Shown piece after piece: positions 7,562-16,748 of a stretch of DNA of 64,000 nucleotides. Where the stretch lies: positions 310,001-374,000 of the forward strand of contig CAYFPL010000004.1 of the NCBI GenBank assembly GCA_964344935.1. Reading direction: 5' to 3'. Each line of letters starts with the position of its first letter. Within the stretch, counting starts at the first letter, position 1. Source of the stretch: GCA-2731375 sp964344935. Lineage in GTDB: Bacteria > Pseudomonadota > Alphaproteobacteria > GCA-2731375. A program made the translations under genes and the position numbers. The notes below the pieces were generated by a model. It had not been told where the DNA came from, searched no databases, and saw only the letters and a program-made list of their open reading frames with translations.

Positions 7562-9418
7562 ATGCAGCGCAGGCTTTCAGCCATTATGAGCGCGGATGTG
7601 GCCGGCTACAGCGCGTTGATGGCGGCGGATGAAGAGGGGACATTGTCCCGGCTGACAGTCCGCCGGGAAGAGGTGATCGAGCCTGCTATTGCAGAGTACG
7701 GTGGACGCGTCGTGAAACTGATGGGTGACGGGCTGCTCGCGGAATTTCCCAGTGTCGTAGCGGCCGTGCGTGCCAGCGTCGAAATTCAGCGAAGCTTGGC
7801 CGAACGAAACCTCGACATCCCAGCTGAAAAACAGATTGTCTTTCGTATCGGCATTAATCAAGGCGATGTCATCATCGACGGCGACGATATCTATGGCGAC
7901 GATGTCAACATCGCCGCCCGCCTGCAAGAACGCGCCGCGCCGGGCGGTATCTGCATTTCCGAGCGGGTATACGGTGATGTACGGGGCAATATTGACGTAG
8001 CCATCGACGATCTGGGTGATCAGGAATTAAAGAATATCCCCGAACCGGTGCGGGTGTATCGTGTCCTTATGGGCCCCGAAGAGGTCGCAGGCGGTTGGTT
8101 GCCTTCAGGGCGGATGATGGGCCGCCGCCGCATCGCCAAGGTCTTGGTATCGTTAATTGTCCTGCTAGCGGCAGGTGCCTCTGCTTGGTATTGGCAATGG
8201 GCGCCGAAGACCGCGAAGATCGGATTGGTGGAACAAGCCAAGCCGTCTATCGCGGTATTGCCTTTCTCCAATCTGAGCAAGGATCCAGAACAGGAATATT
8301 TTTCCGACGGTATTACCGGCAACATCATCACGGATCTATCCAAGTTCAACGATTTGTTGGTGATCGCTTCCAACTCGGTGCGCGGCTATAAGGGGCGGAA
8401 CATTTCGGTAGAGGACGTCGCGCGGAAATTGGGCGTGCGCTATGTGTTGGAAGGCAGCATACAAAAAGCAGGCGATAGGGTTCGAATAAACACGCAGCTT
8501 GTCGACGGCACCAGCGGCCGACATCTTTGGGCGGAACGGTATGACGAAAGTATTGCCGATATTTTTGATCTGCAGGACAGGATAACCCGCAACATAGTGG
8601 GAACTCTGGCTGTCCGCTTGACCGATGCCGAACGCCAACGAACCTTTTCGAAACCGACGAGTGACCTGCGGGCATACGATCTCGTGATGCGTGGAAAGCA
8701 ACTGCTGTCACGTCAGGAGCGCAAAGCGAATTTCGAGGCACGGGAGCTGTTTCGCAAGGCCATTGAGCGGGACGAAAGCTATGCCGATGCATATACCGGT
8801 CTGGCCAATACTTATTTTGATACCGTTTTGTACGGTTGGACGGGAACACCGGAAGCCAATCTTGAACGGACGCATGATTTAGTGCGCCATGCCATCGCCC
8901 TTGATAACAACAGTGCCTATGGCTACGCCTTGCTGGGGCGCTACCACATACAACAAAGAAAGTTCTCCCTTGGTTTGGTTGCCCTGGAACGCGCCATCGC
9001 GCTTAATCCGAACAATGCCGACATCCACGCTCAGCAGGGGAAAATGCTGGTTTGGGCAGGTTATCCCGATGGTGCCATACTTTCCTTAGAGACCGCACAG
9101 AGGTTCGATCCCGTCACCGATCCGGAGCGATCGACCCATCTCGCGTTAGCCTTTTATCTCAAGGACCGCTTTTCCGACGTTATCGAAACTTTGGAACCTG
9201 TGCTGGCCCAAAACCCAAGCTATGAATTTGGACAACTCGTACTGGTCGCAACTCTTGGTCAAATGGGCAGAAGGTATGATGCAGAAGGTGCGGCAAGAAA
9301 TTTTCTTCAACTCAGTCCATTCTTCACCACGGAAAATTTCACAAGACATAGCCAATTCCGAAACAAAGCTGATGCCTTGCGCCTAGCCGAGGGACTGCGA
9401 AAAGCAGGCCTCGACTAG
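7562..9418 (+). CDS. Class III adenylate cyclase with TolB-like and TPR domains
   Basis: A 618-residue membrane signalling protein. Residues 4-168 are a class III cyclase domain with both metal Asp residues (Asp12 in SADVAGYS, Asp56 in KLMGDGLL), adenine-selecting Lys52 and Asp114, and transition-state Asn116 and Arg120 (DDVNIAAR). This pattern predicts ATP as the substrate. A membrane helix spans about 192-212. A TolB N-terminal-like domain begins at PSIAVLPFSNLS (about 228-350), followed by TPR-type repeats to the end. The cyclase would be cytoplasmic and the TolB/TPR part periplasmic. ATG 7562 is preferred; in-frame TTG 7544 and GTG 7547 are alternatives. A BTAD regulator gene lies nearby. 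Confidence 0.9.
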   Translation: MQRRLSAIMSADVAGYSALMAADEEGTLSRLTVRREEVIEPAIAEYGGRVVKLMGDGLLAEFPSVVAAVRASVEIQRSLAERNLDIPAEKQIVFRIGINQGDVIIDGDDIYGDDVNIAARLQERAAPGGICISERVYGDVRGNIDVAIDDLGDQELKNIPEPVRVYRVLMGPEEVAGGWLPSGRMMGRRRIAKVLVSLIVLLAAGASAWYWQWAPKTAKIGLVEQAKPSIAVLPFSNLSKDPEQEYFSDGITGNIITDLSKFNDLLVIASNSVRGYKGRNISVEDVARKLGVRYVLEGSIQKAGDRVRINTQLVDGTSGRHLWAERYDESIADIFDLQDRITRNIVGTLAVRLTDAERQRTFSKPTSDLRAYDLVMRGKQLLSRQERKANFEARELFRKAIERDESYADAYTGLANTYFDTVLYGWTGTPEANLERTHDLVRHAIALDNNSAYGYALLGRYHIQQRKFSLGLVALERAIALNPNNADIHAQQGKMLVWAGYPDGAILSLETAQRFDPVTDPERSTHLALAFYLKDRFSDVIETLEPVLAQNPSYEFGQLVLVATLGQMGRRYDAEGAARNFLQLSPFFTTENFTRHSQFRNKADALRLAEGLRKAGLD

Positions 9419-9453
9419 GAAACATCCTTTGTTCCGAAATACAGGACCGGGGG

Positions 9454-9993
9454 TCAGTGTTTTTGTTCTTTGTAGTTGTCACGAAGCGTGTCTCGGTTCG
9501 CGGACCAATTGTAATCAGCCGTTGCCAAATAGGCCTTTGGCGCTTTCCGCCAAGCACCATCCCGATATTCGATGCTCAAATTCAGATACAGTTTCCCGTC
9601 GACGATGGTGAAGGCATTCGGGTCCGTGTCGGCATATTCGCCCGCCGCCAGACCTAAAGCGCAATAGCCACCATATTGCGGCGCGTAGCGGTCAGGGTTG
9701 GCTTTGAACAAATCACGGTTGGTGGCGGAGGCGAAGTGCCATTTTGCATCTTCCCAGGTATGTTCGAATTCTTCCTTGCCCTTGGTCGGCTTCCCTTCTG
9801 TGAAATAGGCCACTGTGTCATAGCCGTGTATCGCGATTCTATCGCTGCCAACGTTGAAATCGGCGAATTGGCGTTTGGGGGCGTTCAACAGTGGTCCGAC
9901 GAACAGGGCGCCGATTACGACGGCTGCCGCCAAGGCGACGATACTGTATCCGATCACGGCGGTGCGTGAGGTGAAAAATCTCTCGGTATTCAT
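9454..9993 (-). CDS. YHS-domain membrane-anchored protein
   Basis: A 179-residue protein with an N-terminal membrane helix (about 13-35) and a YHS-type domain. HGYDTVAYFTEGKPTKGK and GGYCALGLAAGEYADTDP match a family of periplasmic YHS proteins common in marine proteobacteria. The Cys in YCALG and nearby His suggest metal binding, but the role is unknown. ATG 9993 is preceded by GAAGGA; an upstream in-frame start at 10035 has no such site. It is divergent from the BTAD regulator gene, with about 180 bp between them that must hold both promoters. Confidence 0.8.
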   Translation of the reverse strand: MNTERFFTSRTAVIGYSIVALAAAVVIGALFVGPLLNAPKRQFADFNVGSDRIAIHGYDTVAYFTEGKPTKGKEEFEHTWEDAKWHFASATNRDLFKANPDRYAPQYGGYCALGLAAGEYADTDPNAFTIVDGKLYLNLSIEYRDGAWRKAPKAYLATADYNWSANRDTLRDNYKEQKH

Positions 9994-10172
9994 GACAGCA
10001 TATCCTTCGTTGTTGCGTGTCGGTCGATGCCGCAAATTATTGAGAAGGCGTCAGATGACGGCGCGAAGTTCCGTCAAAATATCGTCAAAAAGTGACATGA
10101 CGACCGATTGACCCTACAATTTCCATAATTTACGGTTGCATCTTCCGGTACCCGTCACTCCTGGACGGAATA

Positions 10173-11081
10173 ATGGAACCATTGAGCCTCAGGCTGTTTG
10201 GCGGCGTCGCTTTGTCTCACGGAGATGACAACGCAATCGCGCTGCCGCGCAAAACTCAAATGCTGCTGGCCTATTTGGCGGGACTTCGCGGTAACGGTGT
10301 CGCGCGGGACAAATTAGCCGGTTTGATTTGGGCTGACAGGGGGGAGGAACAGGCGCGGCATAGTCTGCGGCAATGTCTATTTACGTTGAGCAAAGCCGTC
10401 GGCGAGGCTCAATCCTCTTTCATCGTTTCCGACCGGCACCAAATCGCCCTGAATCCCGACCTGGTTGAAATCGACACTTGGCGCTTTGAGGCGTTGTTGG
10501 CCTTGGACCGTCCGGAGGCGCTGCGTGAGGCCGGAGAGTTGTATGGCGATGATTTCCTGGCCGGGCTGACCTTCGAAAACGAAGTGCTAGAGAATTGGTG
10601 CATGGCCGAGCGGGGACGATTTGGTGAACTTTGTTACGAAACCATGACTAGGCTGATCTCCCACGACATGGATACCGCGAATTTTGATGCGGCTTTGGAG
10701 GCGGGACGGCGTCTCGTCACGCTCGACCCCTTGCGCGAAGACGGCCATCGGACCTTGATGCGCATATATGATCGGATCGGCCGTCGGGCTGAAGCGTTGA
10801 AGCAATATGAATTCTGTAAGGAAATTCTGAAATCCGAACTGCAGATTGAACCGGAACCGGCAACCACGGCGCTTTTCAGGCATATCAGAAACCGAAACGA
10901 GACGGCGGAGACAGATGTCGAAACATCTAGCCCTCTGCCAGAAACGCCGGCCCGTGAACCCCATCATCTCGCGGTCACGCAACCGGTGAACAGGATCGTA
11001 GCACCCCTGATGGCCGGTCTCGCTCTCGCACTTGTCATTGGCGCCGTTGTCGTCTGGTTCGCCATCCCCGGAACCGGATAG
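10173..11081 (+). CDS. BTAD-domain transcriptional regulator with C-terminal membrane helix
   Basis: A 302-residue protein of the SARP/BTAD type. Residues 1-95 form an OmpR-like winged helix (LRLFGGVAL, KTQMLLAYLAGL, DKLAGLIWADRGEEQARHSL). Residues about 98-240 are the BTAD helical domain, with RLVTLDPLREDGHRTLMRIYDRIGRRAEALKQYE-type TPR signature. After a polar linker a hydrophobic helix spans about 276-297 and the protein stops eight residues later. This makes it a tail-anchored DNA-binding protein with almost no periplasmic part. It is divergent from the YHS gene and followed within six bases by a YkgJ-type gene. Confidence 0.82.
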   Translation: MEPLSLRLFGGVALSHGDDNAIALPRKTQMLLAYLAGLRGNGVARDKLAGLIWADRGEEQARHSLRQCLFTLSKAVGEAQSSFIVSDRHQIALNPDLVEIDTWRFEALLALDRPEALREAGELYGDDFLAGLTFENEVLENWCMAERGRFGELCYETMTRLISHDMDTANFDAALEAGRRLVTLDPLREDGHRTLMRIYDRIGRRAEALKQYEFCKEILKSELQIEPEPATTALFRHIRNRNETAETDVETSSPLPETPAREPHHLAVTQPVNRIVAPLMAGLALALVIGAVVVWFAIPGTG

Positions 11082-11086
11082 CCACG

Positions 11087-11806
11087 GTGACGGCAAAAAA
11101 AACACCTAAAGAACGAGCCGCGAATTTGATTGGCCGTGCGGCCGAGGCCCAACGCCGGGCGACCGTCAAGGTTTTAAAAGGAAAACGCGCCGTCCGCCGA
11201 CTCATGGCGATGACCCATGCGGCGCTCGACCGGGTCGAACAGACCATTAAACGGGTCAACGAAATGGTGCCGCCTGAAAGGCCCATCGCCTGCGGTGCCA
11301 ATTGCCCCTATTGCTGTCACATCCGGCTGACCGCATCGCCCCCGGAAATTTTGGCGGTGGCGGACCATCTGCGGCGCAGTCTGGACGGCGATAGCCTGGA
11401 AAAGACGAAGCTGCGCATCGCTAACATGGATCATCTGACACACGGCAAGGGCGAGGCCCGGCGCGAGGCCATGCGGCTGCCCTGCTCCATGTTGGTGGAG
11501 GGTAGCTGCGCCATCCATCCCGTTCGTCCCATCAGTTGCCGGGCGGTGGCCTCGGTCGATGTAGCGGCCTGCCAACGCGCCTATGCCGCGCGCATGGCTG
11601 AACCGGTGCCGCAGGTGCGCTTGCAGGCCACGGCGGCTGACGGCGTTGGCTATGGTTTGATCGCCGGCCTGGCGGAAAGCGGTTATGAAGTCGAGAATGT
11701 GGAGTTCAACGCCGGCCTGAACATCGCCATGCAGGACGAAGACGCGGCGGAACGCTGGCTGGCAGGAGAAAGCGTTTTCAGGGCGGCGATCGCAACCGGC
11801 GACTAA
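11087..11806 (+). CDS. YkgJ-type cysteine cluster protein
   Basis: A 239-residue protein with the zinc/iron-chelatase-like YkgJ cluster: CGANCPYCCHIRLTASPPE near 70-88, then LPCSMLVEGSCAIHPVRPISCRA around 131-153, giving the usual C-x-x-x-C-x-x-CC and later C...C pattern. It is predicted cytoplasmic, with a basic N-terminal helix. Metal-site assembly or metal-dependent modification has been proposed for the family, without firm proof. It starts at GTG 11087, six bases after the BTAD regulator stop, so the two are likely co-transcribed. It overlaps the convergent gene downstream by four bases. Confidence 0.82.
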   Translation: MTAKKTPKERAANLIGRAAEAQRRATVKVLKGKRAVRRLMAMTHAALDRVEQTIKRVNEMVPPERPIACGANCPYCCHIRLTASPPEILAVADHLRRSLDGDSLEKTKLRIANMDHLTHGKGEARREAMRLPCSMLVEGSCAIHPVRPISCRAVASVDVAACQRAYAARMAEPVPQVRLQATAADGVGYGLIAGLAESGYEVENVEFNAGLNIAMQDEDAAERWLAGESVFRAAIATGD

Positions 11807-12327
11807 TCCGCCAACAACTCGTCGATTTCGCGTTGATCCAGGTTCGGTGTGTCGCCGTGAATTATGGCGGAAGCGGCATCCATCAGGCGCTGCAAAAGAC
11901 GCGTTGCTGTGGCGGTGATGAGGCGCAGTTCGTCGTCGGTTGAGCCGCGCGCGAGCGCTGCCTCGATATTTTCGATGTTTTTGTGGACCACCTTGTCCAT
12001 GCGGGCGACGGTCTCGTCAAATGGCGCCCGGAATTCCGCCGGCGCATTGTCGTAGGCTTCGATTGTGACGGCGCCGTCCGAGAGGCCGCTATCCAGGAAA
12101 TGCTGGGCATAACTTTTCGGCTGCCACTCCTTGGCTTCCTCAACGATATCCGGCATGTCAGGTATCATCTCAAGAAGCATTACTATTTCATTGAAATGAT
12201 TTAGATAATCGGTGGCCAAGAATGTCGTTGGATTGACATTTGTACCAGCAATCCGTTGCGCTAGTTCGGCCGATTGAAAATGGCCGCCCGCCGTTTCGAG
12301 TGTCACATCCTGGCTTGCCATTGTCAT
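11803..12327 (-). CDS. Conserved hypothetical protein
   Basis: A soluble, acidic, helical protein of about 174 residues without signal peptide or membrane segment. I do not recognise a domain. Features seen are an N-terminal part with NEIVMLLEMIPDMPD, a central KEWQPKSYAQHF, and a long C-terminal helix with RMDKVVHKNIENIEAALARG. The start could be 12342, 12327 or 12321; 12327 has a GGGG stretch upstream. It is convergent with the YkgJ gene, with overlapping stop codons, and stands alone on its strand next to the MFS exporter. Confidence 0.7.
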   Translation of the reverse strand: MTMASQDVTLETAGGHFQSAELAQRIAGTNVNPTTFLATDYLNHFNEIVMLLEMIPDMPDIVEEAKEWQPKSYAQHFLDSGLSDGAVTIEAYDNAPAEFRAPFDETVARMDKVVHKNIENIEAALARGSTDDELRLITATATRLLQRLMDAASAIIHGDTPNLDQREIDELLAD

Positions 12328-12413
12328 TCCGCTCGGCCCCAACTCCCCTTGGTACGGACATTCATCGTGGGTGCAATTGGTTAATATTCACTTTCAATAA
12401 TTTTGCCCTTTCA

Positions 12414-13940
12414 TCACGACTTAGTGGCCGCCGCCGGATTCCGGATCAGCAGGATCAGCGGCAGGACCAATACGGAGGCAATGGCCGACATAAGAAAGAC
12501 ATCCAGATAGCCGATCATGGCCGCCTGACGGGTGATCTCGCTTTCCACCATGGCCAAGGCGCCGTTGCCCTCTTCTGGCATCCAACCGCCGCCCATGCTC
12601 CAGAGTATCTTGTTGTAGGGGTTGATGAATGCACTCAACGCCGCATGGGACGTGCCGCTCATGCGCACCAGAACGGCCAAGGCTATGGCCAATCCCATGG
12701 CGCTGCCTAGACTGCGGATCAGGTTCCAGATCGAGGAAGCCTCGGTGCGGTGCCGCATATCTAGTGTGGCAAAGGTCAACAATCCTAATGGCGCGATCAC
12801 CAGACCCGCGCCCATGCCTTGCAGCCAGCCGGTCCAGGAGACCTGCCAACTGCTGACCTGCAGGTTCCAGCCCGACATGGCGAAGCTGGAGATGCCGAGG
12901 AATATAAAGCCCGCCGTGACCCAGATGCGGGGGTCGATCTTGTCACCCATGCGTCCGAACAGCACCATGGCGAACATCATGCCCAGGCCGCGGGGCGCCA
13001 TGAGGATGCCGACGGTCGTAATGGGGTAACCCTGCAGCCCTTGCAGGAAGGGCGGCAGCATGACCAGGGGCGCCAGGCTGAGCAGGCCGTAGAGAAAGAC
13101 GAAGACCACGCCCAGGGCATAGTTCCGGTCGCGGAACAGGCGCAGGTTGACCATGGGGTTCCTGGCGGTCAGGCCCTGCACCGTGAAGACGTAAAGGCCG
13201 ACCGCGACGAGGCAAAGCTCCACCAGGATTTCCGTGGATTCGAACCAATCCAGCCGCTCCCCCCGGTCCAGCATGGTTTGCAACGCCCCGACGCCAACGG
13301 CGAGGGCCACGAAGCCCAGCCAATCGAAACCGCGGGGCTGTGCGCTGCGGGGCGGCCGAGGCAAAAAGGCAAGACCGCCTAGCAACGCCAGGATGCCCAA
13401 GGGAATGTTGATGTAGAACACCCAGCGCCAGCTGTATTCGTGGGTCAGATAACCGCCCAAAGACGGCCCTATGACCGGCGCCAGCATGACGCCGATGCCC
13501 CACATGGCCATGGCCTTGGCGTGCTGCGAGGGGGGATAGTTGTTCAGCAGAATGGATTGTGACAATGGGATCAGGAAGGCGCCGAAGCCCCCCTGCATCA
13601 ACCTGTAGGTGATTTCCGCCGGCAGGGAATCGGCGGCGCCACAAAGGGCCGAGGACACCGTAAAGCCGCTGATGGACAGGATGTAAAGTTGCTTGCGGCC
13701 GATCCGCTCTTCCATCCAGGCGGTGGTCGGCAAGATGATGGCGCTGATCACGATGTAGGAGGTCAAAACCCAGGAAATCTGATCCTGGGTGACAGAGAAG
13801 GTCCCCTGCATATGCGGTAGCGCCACGGCAGCGATGGTCCAGTCCAGGGCATACATCGACGAGGCCAGCATCACCGTCACGGTGATGGCCAGACGCCTGA
13901 GGCCGGTGATGCTCTCGGTTGCTGAGGCAGTGGACATCAT
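12414..13940 (-). CDS. MFS drug:H+ antiporter, DHA2 (EmrB/QacA) family
   Basis: A 508-residue inner-membrane protein with about 14 hydrophobic helices. DWTIAAVALPHMQGTFSVTQDQISWVLT is the helix 1/loop signature of DHA2 exporters, and APVIGPSLGGYL is the antiporter motif C in helix 5. Such proteins pump hydrophobic toxins or metabolites out using the proton gradient. EmrB-type partners need an EmrA adaptor; none is next to this gene, so it may work alone or with a distant partner. It is divergent from an unknown 361-residue protein gene. Start codons ATG 13940 and ATG 13937 are adjacent. Confidence 0.92.
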   Translation of the reverse strand: MMSTASATESITGLRRLAITVTVMLASSMYALDWTIAAVALPHMQGTFSVTQDQISWVLTSYIVISAIILPTTAWMEERIGRKQLYILSISGFTVSSALCGAADSLPAEITYRLMQGGFGAFLIPLSQSILLNNYPPSQHAKAMAMWGIGVMLAPVIGPSLGGYLTHEYSWRWVFYINIPLGILALLGGLAFLPRPPRSAQPRGFDWLGFVALAVGVGALQTMLDRGERLDWFESTEILVELCLVAVGLYVFTVQGLTARNPMVNLRLFRDRNYALGVVFVFLYGLLSLAPLVMLPPFLQGLQGYPITTVGILMAPRGLGMMFAMVLFGRMGDKIDPRIWVTAGFIFLGISSFAMSGWNLQVSSWQVSWTGWLQGMGAGLVIAPLGLLTFATLDMRHRTEASSIWNLIRSLGSAMGLAIALAVLVRMSGTSHAALSAFINPYNKILWSMGGGWMPEEGNGALAMVESEITRQAAMIGYLDVFLMSAIASVLVLPLILLIRNPAAATKS

Positions 13941-14001
13941 GTCATATCAGGCGGGTCGGTTCCTTCGCCCCCAGGGCAATGACAGTTTCGCGAGGCGCAT
14001 C

Positions 14002-15087
14002 ATGTCGGTGAATCCATTCAATGAAATCCTGGCCCGGGTGGGCGCGCCCGGCTCTGTGACCGCGCAATGGAAGGCGGCGGCCAACCTCTACCACGCCTAT
14101 TTCACCGGCCTGATGCTGATGATTGCCTCCCGCAAGGGGGGCGATGCAGCGGGCGAATGGATGTTTCGCACTTTTCGCCGCCAACATCACGAAAAATTCC
14201 TCTCCTCCTTCAACAAATTGGGCCTGGACGGGTTGCCGGACGCAGTTGCCGCGGCGCAGTACCACTACCTCTCAAATGCCGTGGGCGGAGCGGAGGTGGA
14301 GTATATGTACGAGGCGGATGACAAGGCCTGGGTGCATTTCTGCCATCCACGGTGGATGTATGACGGCACGGCGCTGTGCGGGGCACCGTTGCAGGTCAGC
14401 CACGGCTTCCTTCGCGGCTGGTACGGCCACAACGGTGTTTCGCTGGGGAATCCGCGCCTGGGCTTCGTCTGCACTTCGCAGGATATGACGGCGGAATATG
14501 GCCTGGCGGGATATTTCCGGGAATTCGACCATGATCTGGAGCCTGAAGAGCGGCTGCAATTCGCGCCAGGCGAGATGGCCCCACCCTTCGATCCGGATGC
14601 GGCGCCGAAGCTGAACCCGGACGACTGGCCAGAGGAGCGCTTGCATAAGGCCAACCGCAACTATGCCATGGAATACATCAAGACCGGCCTGCCTGAACTG
14701 ATCGCCACTCTAGGGCCGGGCGAGGCCGGCGCCCTGGGCAATCTGGCCGGCAATATCATCGGGCGGCAGTATTATTGGCAGGTGCGTGCGTTGCTGGCAT
14801 CGGATGGCGACAGCGCCCTGGATTTTGCCCGGTTCATGGCGGCCATGGCCAAGGCCCAAGACAATGGGGCGGAGGTCTCGGGCAATGCCGACGACGCAAC
14901 AGTGCGCATCGACGGCTGGCGCCTCATGCGCGGCCGTGTAGGGGAACATCCAGCGGTGTTCGAGGCCTGGAATGGCTTGTGGCAGGGCTGCCTGGCCGTG
15001 CATAACCGCTTCCTGGCCCTGCAAGTGGGTGACCGCATTGACTATGGTGACGATGCCTTCGAATGGCGCATCCGCGCGGTGCGTTAA
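14002..15087 (+). CDS. Hypothetical protein of unknown fold, 361 residues
   Basis: A soluble protein of about 361 residues that I cannot place in a family. It is rich in aromatic residues and His (RRQHHEKF, VHFCHPRWMYDG, SHGFLRGWYGHNG) and ends in GDRIDYGDDAFEWRIRAV. No signal peptide, membrane segment or nucleotide-binding motif is visible. ATG 14002 is chosen because the upstream open frame to 13789 runs over the divergent exporter gene. The layout, divergent from an exporter, could suggest a metabolic enzyme whose product is exported, but this is speculation. Confidence 0.7.
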   Translation: MSVNPFNEILARVGAPGSVTAQWKAAANLYHAYFTGLMLMIASRKGGDAAGEWMFRTFRRQHHEKFLSSFNKLGLDGLPDAVAAAQYHYLSNAVGGAEVEYMYEADDKAWVHFCHPRWMYDGTALCGAPLQVSHGFLRGWYGHNGVSLGNPRLGFVCTSQDMTAEYGLAGYFREFDHDLEPEERLQFAPGEMAPPFDPDAAPKLNPDDWPEERLHKANRNYAMEYIKTGLPELIATLGPGEAGALGNLAGNIIGRQYYWQVRALLASDGDSALDFARFMAAMAKAQDNGAEVSGNADDATVRIDGWRLMRGRVGEHPAVFEAWNGLWQGCLAVHNRFLALQVGDRIDYGDDAFEWRIRAVR

Positions 15088-15094
15088 CGGAGCC

Positions 15095-15751
15095 CTATCG
15101 CTTTGCGCTCCAGCATCGAAAGATCAAAGTGAGATAAGCCGCGCCGATGACAATGGGGACGAGATAATCGCCGCCATGATCGAGAAGGTGGGCACCCATG
15201 CCCGCCACCACGGCCCAGGCCAGGGGCATCAGGAACAGGACCCAGGGTACCTTGGGCAGGCCGAGCAAAAGACCCAAAATGAGCATCGCCGTTGGATTGG
15301 GCGCACTGCCTGACATGGGCACGGCTATCCAGTCGCTTCCCTGAGCCAGCACGACAAAGGGGTACGCGGCCAAGGCGATCAATGCCTGCGCCAATGGGAT
15401 CCCGGATGTCATCGGTCCGGTCCATTTTGGTCCCAACCTATCGGGTGCAAGTACGGCCCAAACCAGTAGCAGGCCTTGGGCGATCCAAACGGCGCCGTAG
15501 TAGGGCGCCATGAAATTCAAGCCGGCCATCATCTGAAATTGATGCACCCCACCGACCCACAAACAGCAGACGGCCAGGTAACCAGGAACAATCCGGCATT
15601 GCCATTTGCGCCACCAACCGGGTGGTCGCGCGTTCAGAGCGGCTGCCGCTGCTCCTAACAGCCAGAACATGGCGACAAACACGACCCAGCGGTCGTTGTA
15701 GTCGCCCATCAGGGCGAAATAGACCTCGATGGAATAGGGCAGTTCGGTCAA
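15095..15751 (-). CDS. DUF6064-like integral membrane protein
   Basis: A 218-residue protein with about six membrane helices. The pattern GGVHQFQMMAGLNFMAPYYG followed by QGLLLVWAV, and the late GSAPNPTAMLILGLLL, fits the DUF6064 family, whose function is unknown. It converges on the 361-residue unknown protein with seven bases between them. The aldo/keto reductase gene lies upstream on the same strand, 31 bases away, so co-transcription with it is possible. Confidence 0.7.
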   Translation of the reverse strand: MTELPYSIEVYFALMGDYNDRWVVFVAMFWLLGAAAAALNARPPGWWRKWQCRIVPGYLAVCCLWVGGVHQFQMMAGLNFMAPYYGAVWIAQGLLLVWAVLAPDRLGPKWTGPMTSGIPLAQALIALAAYPFVVLAQGSDWIAVPMSGSAPNPTAMLILGLLLGLPKVPWVLFLMPLAWAVVAGMGAHLLDHGGDYLVPIVIGAAYLTLIFRCWSAKR

Positions 15752-15782
15752 GCCCAGTCGCCCGCGATACCGGTTCGTTCGC

Positions 15783-16718
15783 TCACAGATCCGCCATCAG
15801 ACGCTGCATGTGCTGGCGCATCTTCGGCTCCGGCAGCCGGCCCCGCAGGGCGCCCATGTTCTCCCGCATGTGCGTCACCTGCGAGGTGGCAGGAATGGCG
15901 CAGGTCACGCCGGGATGTGAAATGATGAATTTCAGGAAGAACTGCGCCCAGTTCTCACAGTCGAATTCCTTTGCCCAGGCCGGCAGCGGTCGGCCTTCCA
16001 CCAAAGAAAACAGACTACCGCGCTGAAACGGCCGGTTGATGATCACGGCCAGGCCTCGTTCCCGGGCCAACGGCAACAGCCGAGCCTCGGCCCAGCGGTC
16101 CACCACGTTGTAGGTGAACTGCACGAAATCCAGGGCCTCCGTGGCCATGATCCGTTCCATTTTCTGGTGTCGGCTGCCGTGGGAGGTGGTGATGCCGATA
16201 TAGCGGATATGCCCGTCCGCCTTGGCCTGGCGCAGGGCATCCAAATGGGCTTCCCAATCCACCAGATTATGGATCTGCATCAGGTCGAAACGCTTCAGCC
16301 CCCACAGCGCGCGCGCCTCCGCCATCTGGCTTTTCGCATCGCCGCCGTAGGGTGTCCAGACCTTGGTGGCGGAGAACAGTCCTTCGCTGTCTTCCAGCCG
16401 TTCCAGGCACCAGCCCATCACCTCCTGAGCGCTGCCATACATGGGCGAACTGTCGACCATGCCGCCGCCAAGTTGCAGGAAGGTCCGCAGAACCTCCAGC
16501 CGGGCGCGGCGCAGCCGTTCGCTTTTGCCCACGTTGAAGGTGATCCAGGTGCCCATGCCGATGGCGGGGATATCTTCGCCCGTAGAGGGAATCCGCCGCC
16601 GGATGAGTCCATCCGCATTCAGTCGTCCGATGCCGGCAGGAAGAAGCGATAGGGCGGATCCGGCAAAAGCCGATGCCAAAAAATGTCGCCGGCCTGGGCC
16701 TGTATTCCGGCCCGCCAT
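15783..16718 (-). CDS. Aldo/keto reductase with Tat-type signal
   Basis: A 311-residue aldo/keto reductase. The N-terminus has a twin-arginine pattern (GRRHFLASAFAGSALSLLPAG), which predicts export of the folded protein by Tat. The catalytic tetrad is intact: Asp89, Tyr94, Lys119 and His150 (MVDSSPMYG, SATKVW, LMQIHNL). The conserved nucleotide-site end of the barrel (PATSQVTHMRENM) is present. An NADPH-type reductase in the periplasm would lack cofactor supply, so a tightly bound cofactor or a cytoplasmic location despite the signal must be considered. An esterase gene lies 30 bases upstream on the same strand. Confidence 0.88.
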   Translation of the reverse strand: MAGRNTGPGRRHFLASAFAGSALSLLPAGIGRLNADGLIRRRIPSTGEDIPAIGMGTWITFNVGKSERLRRARLEVLRTFLQLGGGMVDSSPMYGSAQEVMGWCLERLEDSEGLFSATKVWTPYGGDAKSQMAEARALWGLKRFDLMQIHNLVDWEAHLDALRQAKADGHIRYIGITTSHGSRHQKMERIMATEALDFVQFTYNVVDRWAEARLLPLARERGLAVIINRPFQRGSLFSLVEGRPLPAWAKEFDCENWAQFFLKFIISHPGVTCAIPATSQVTHMRENMGALRGRLPEPKMRQHMQRLMADL

Positions 16719-16748
16719 GGCTTCAGCCCGTCTCCTGGTTCCCCCCGG

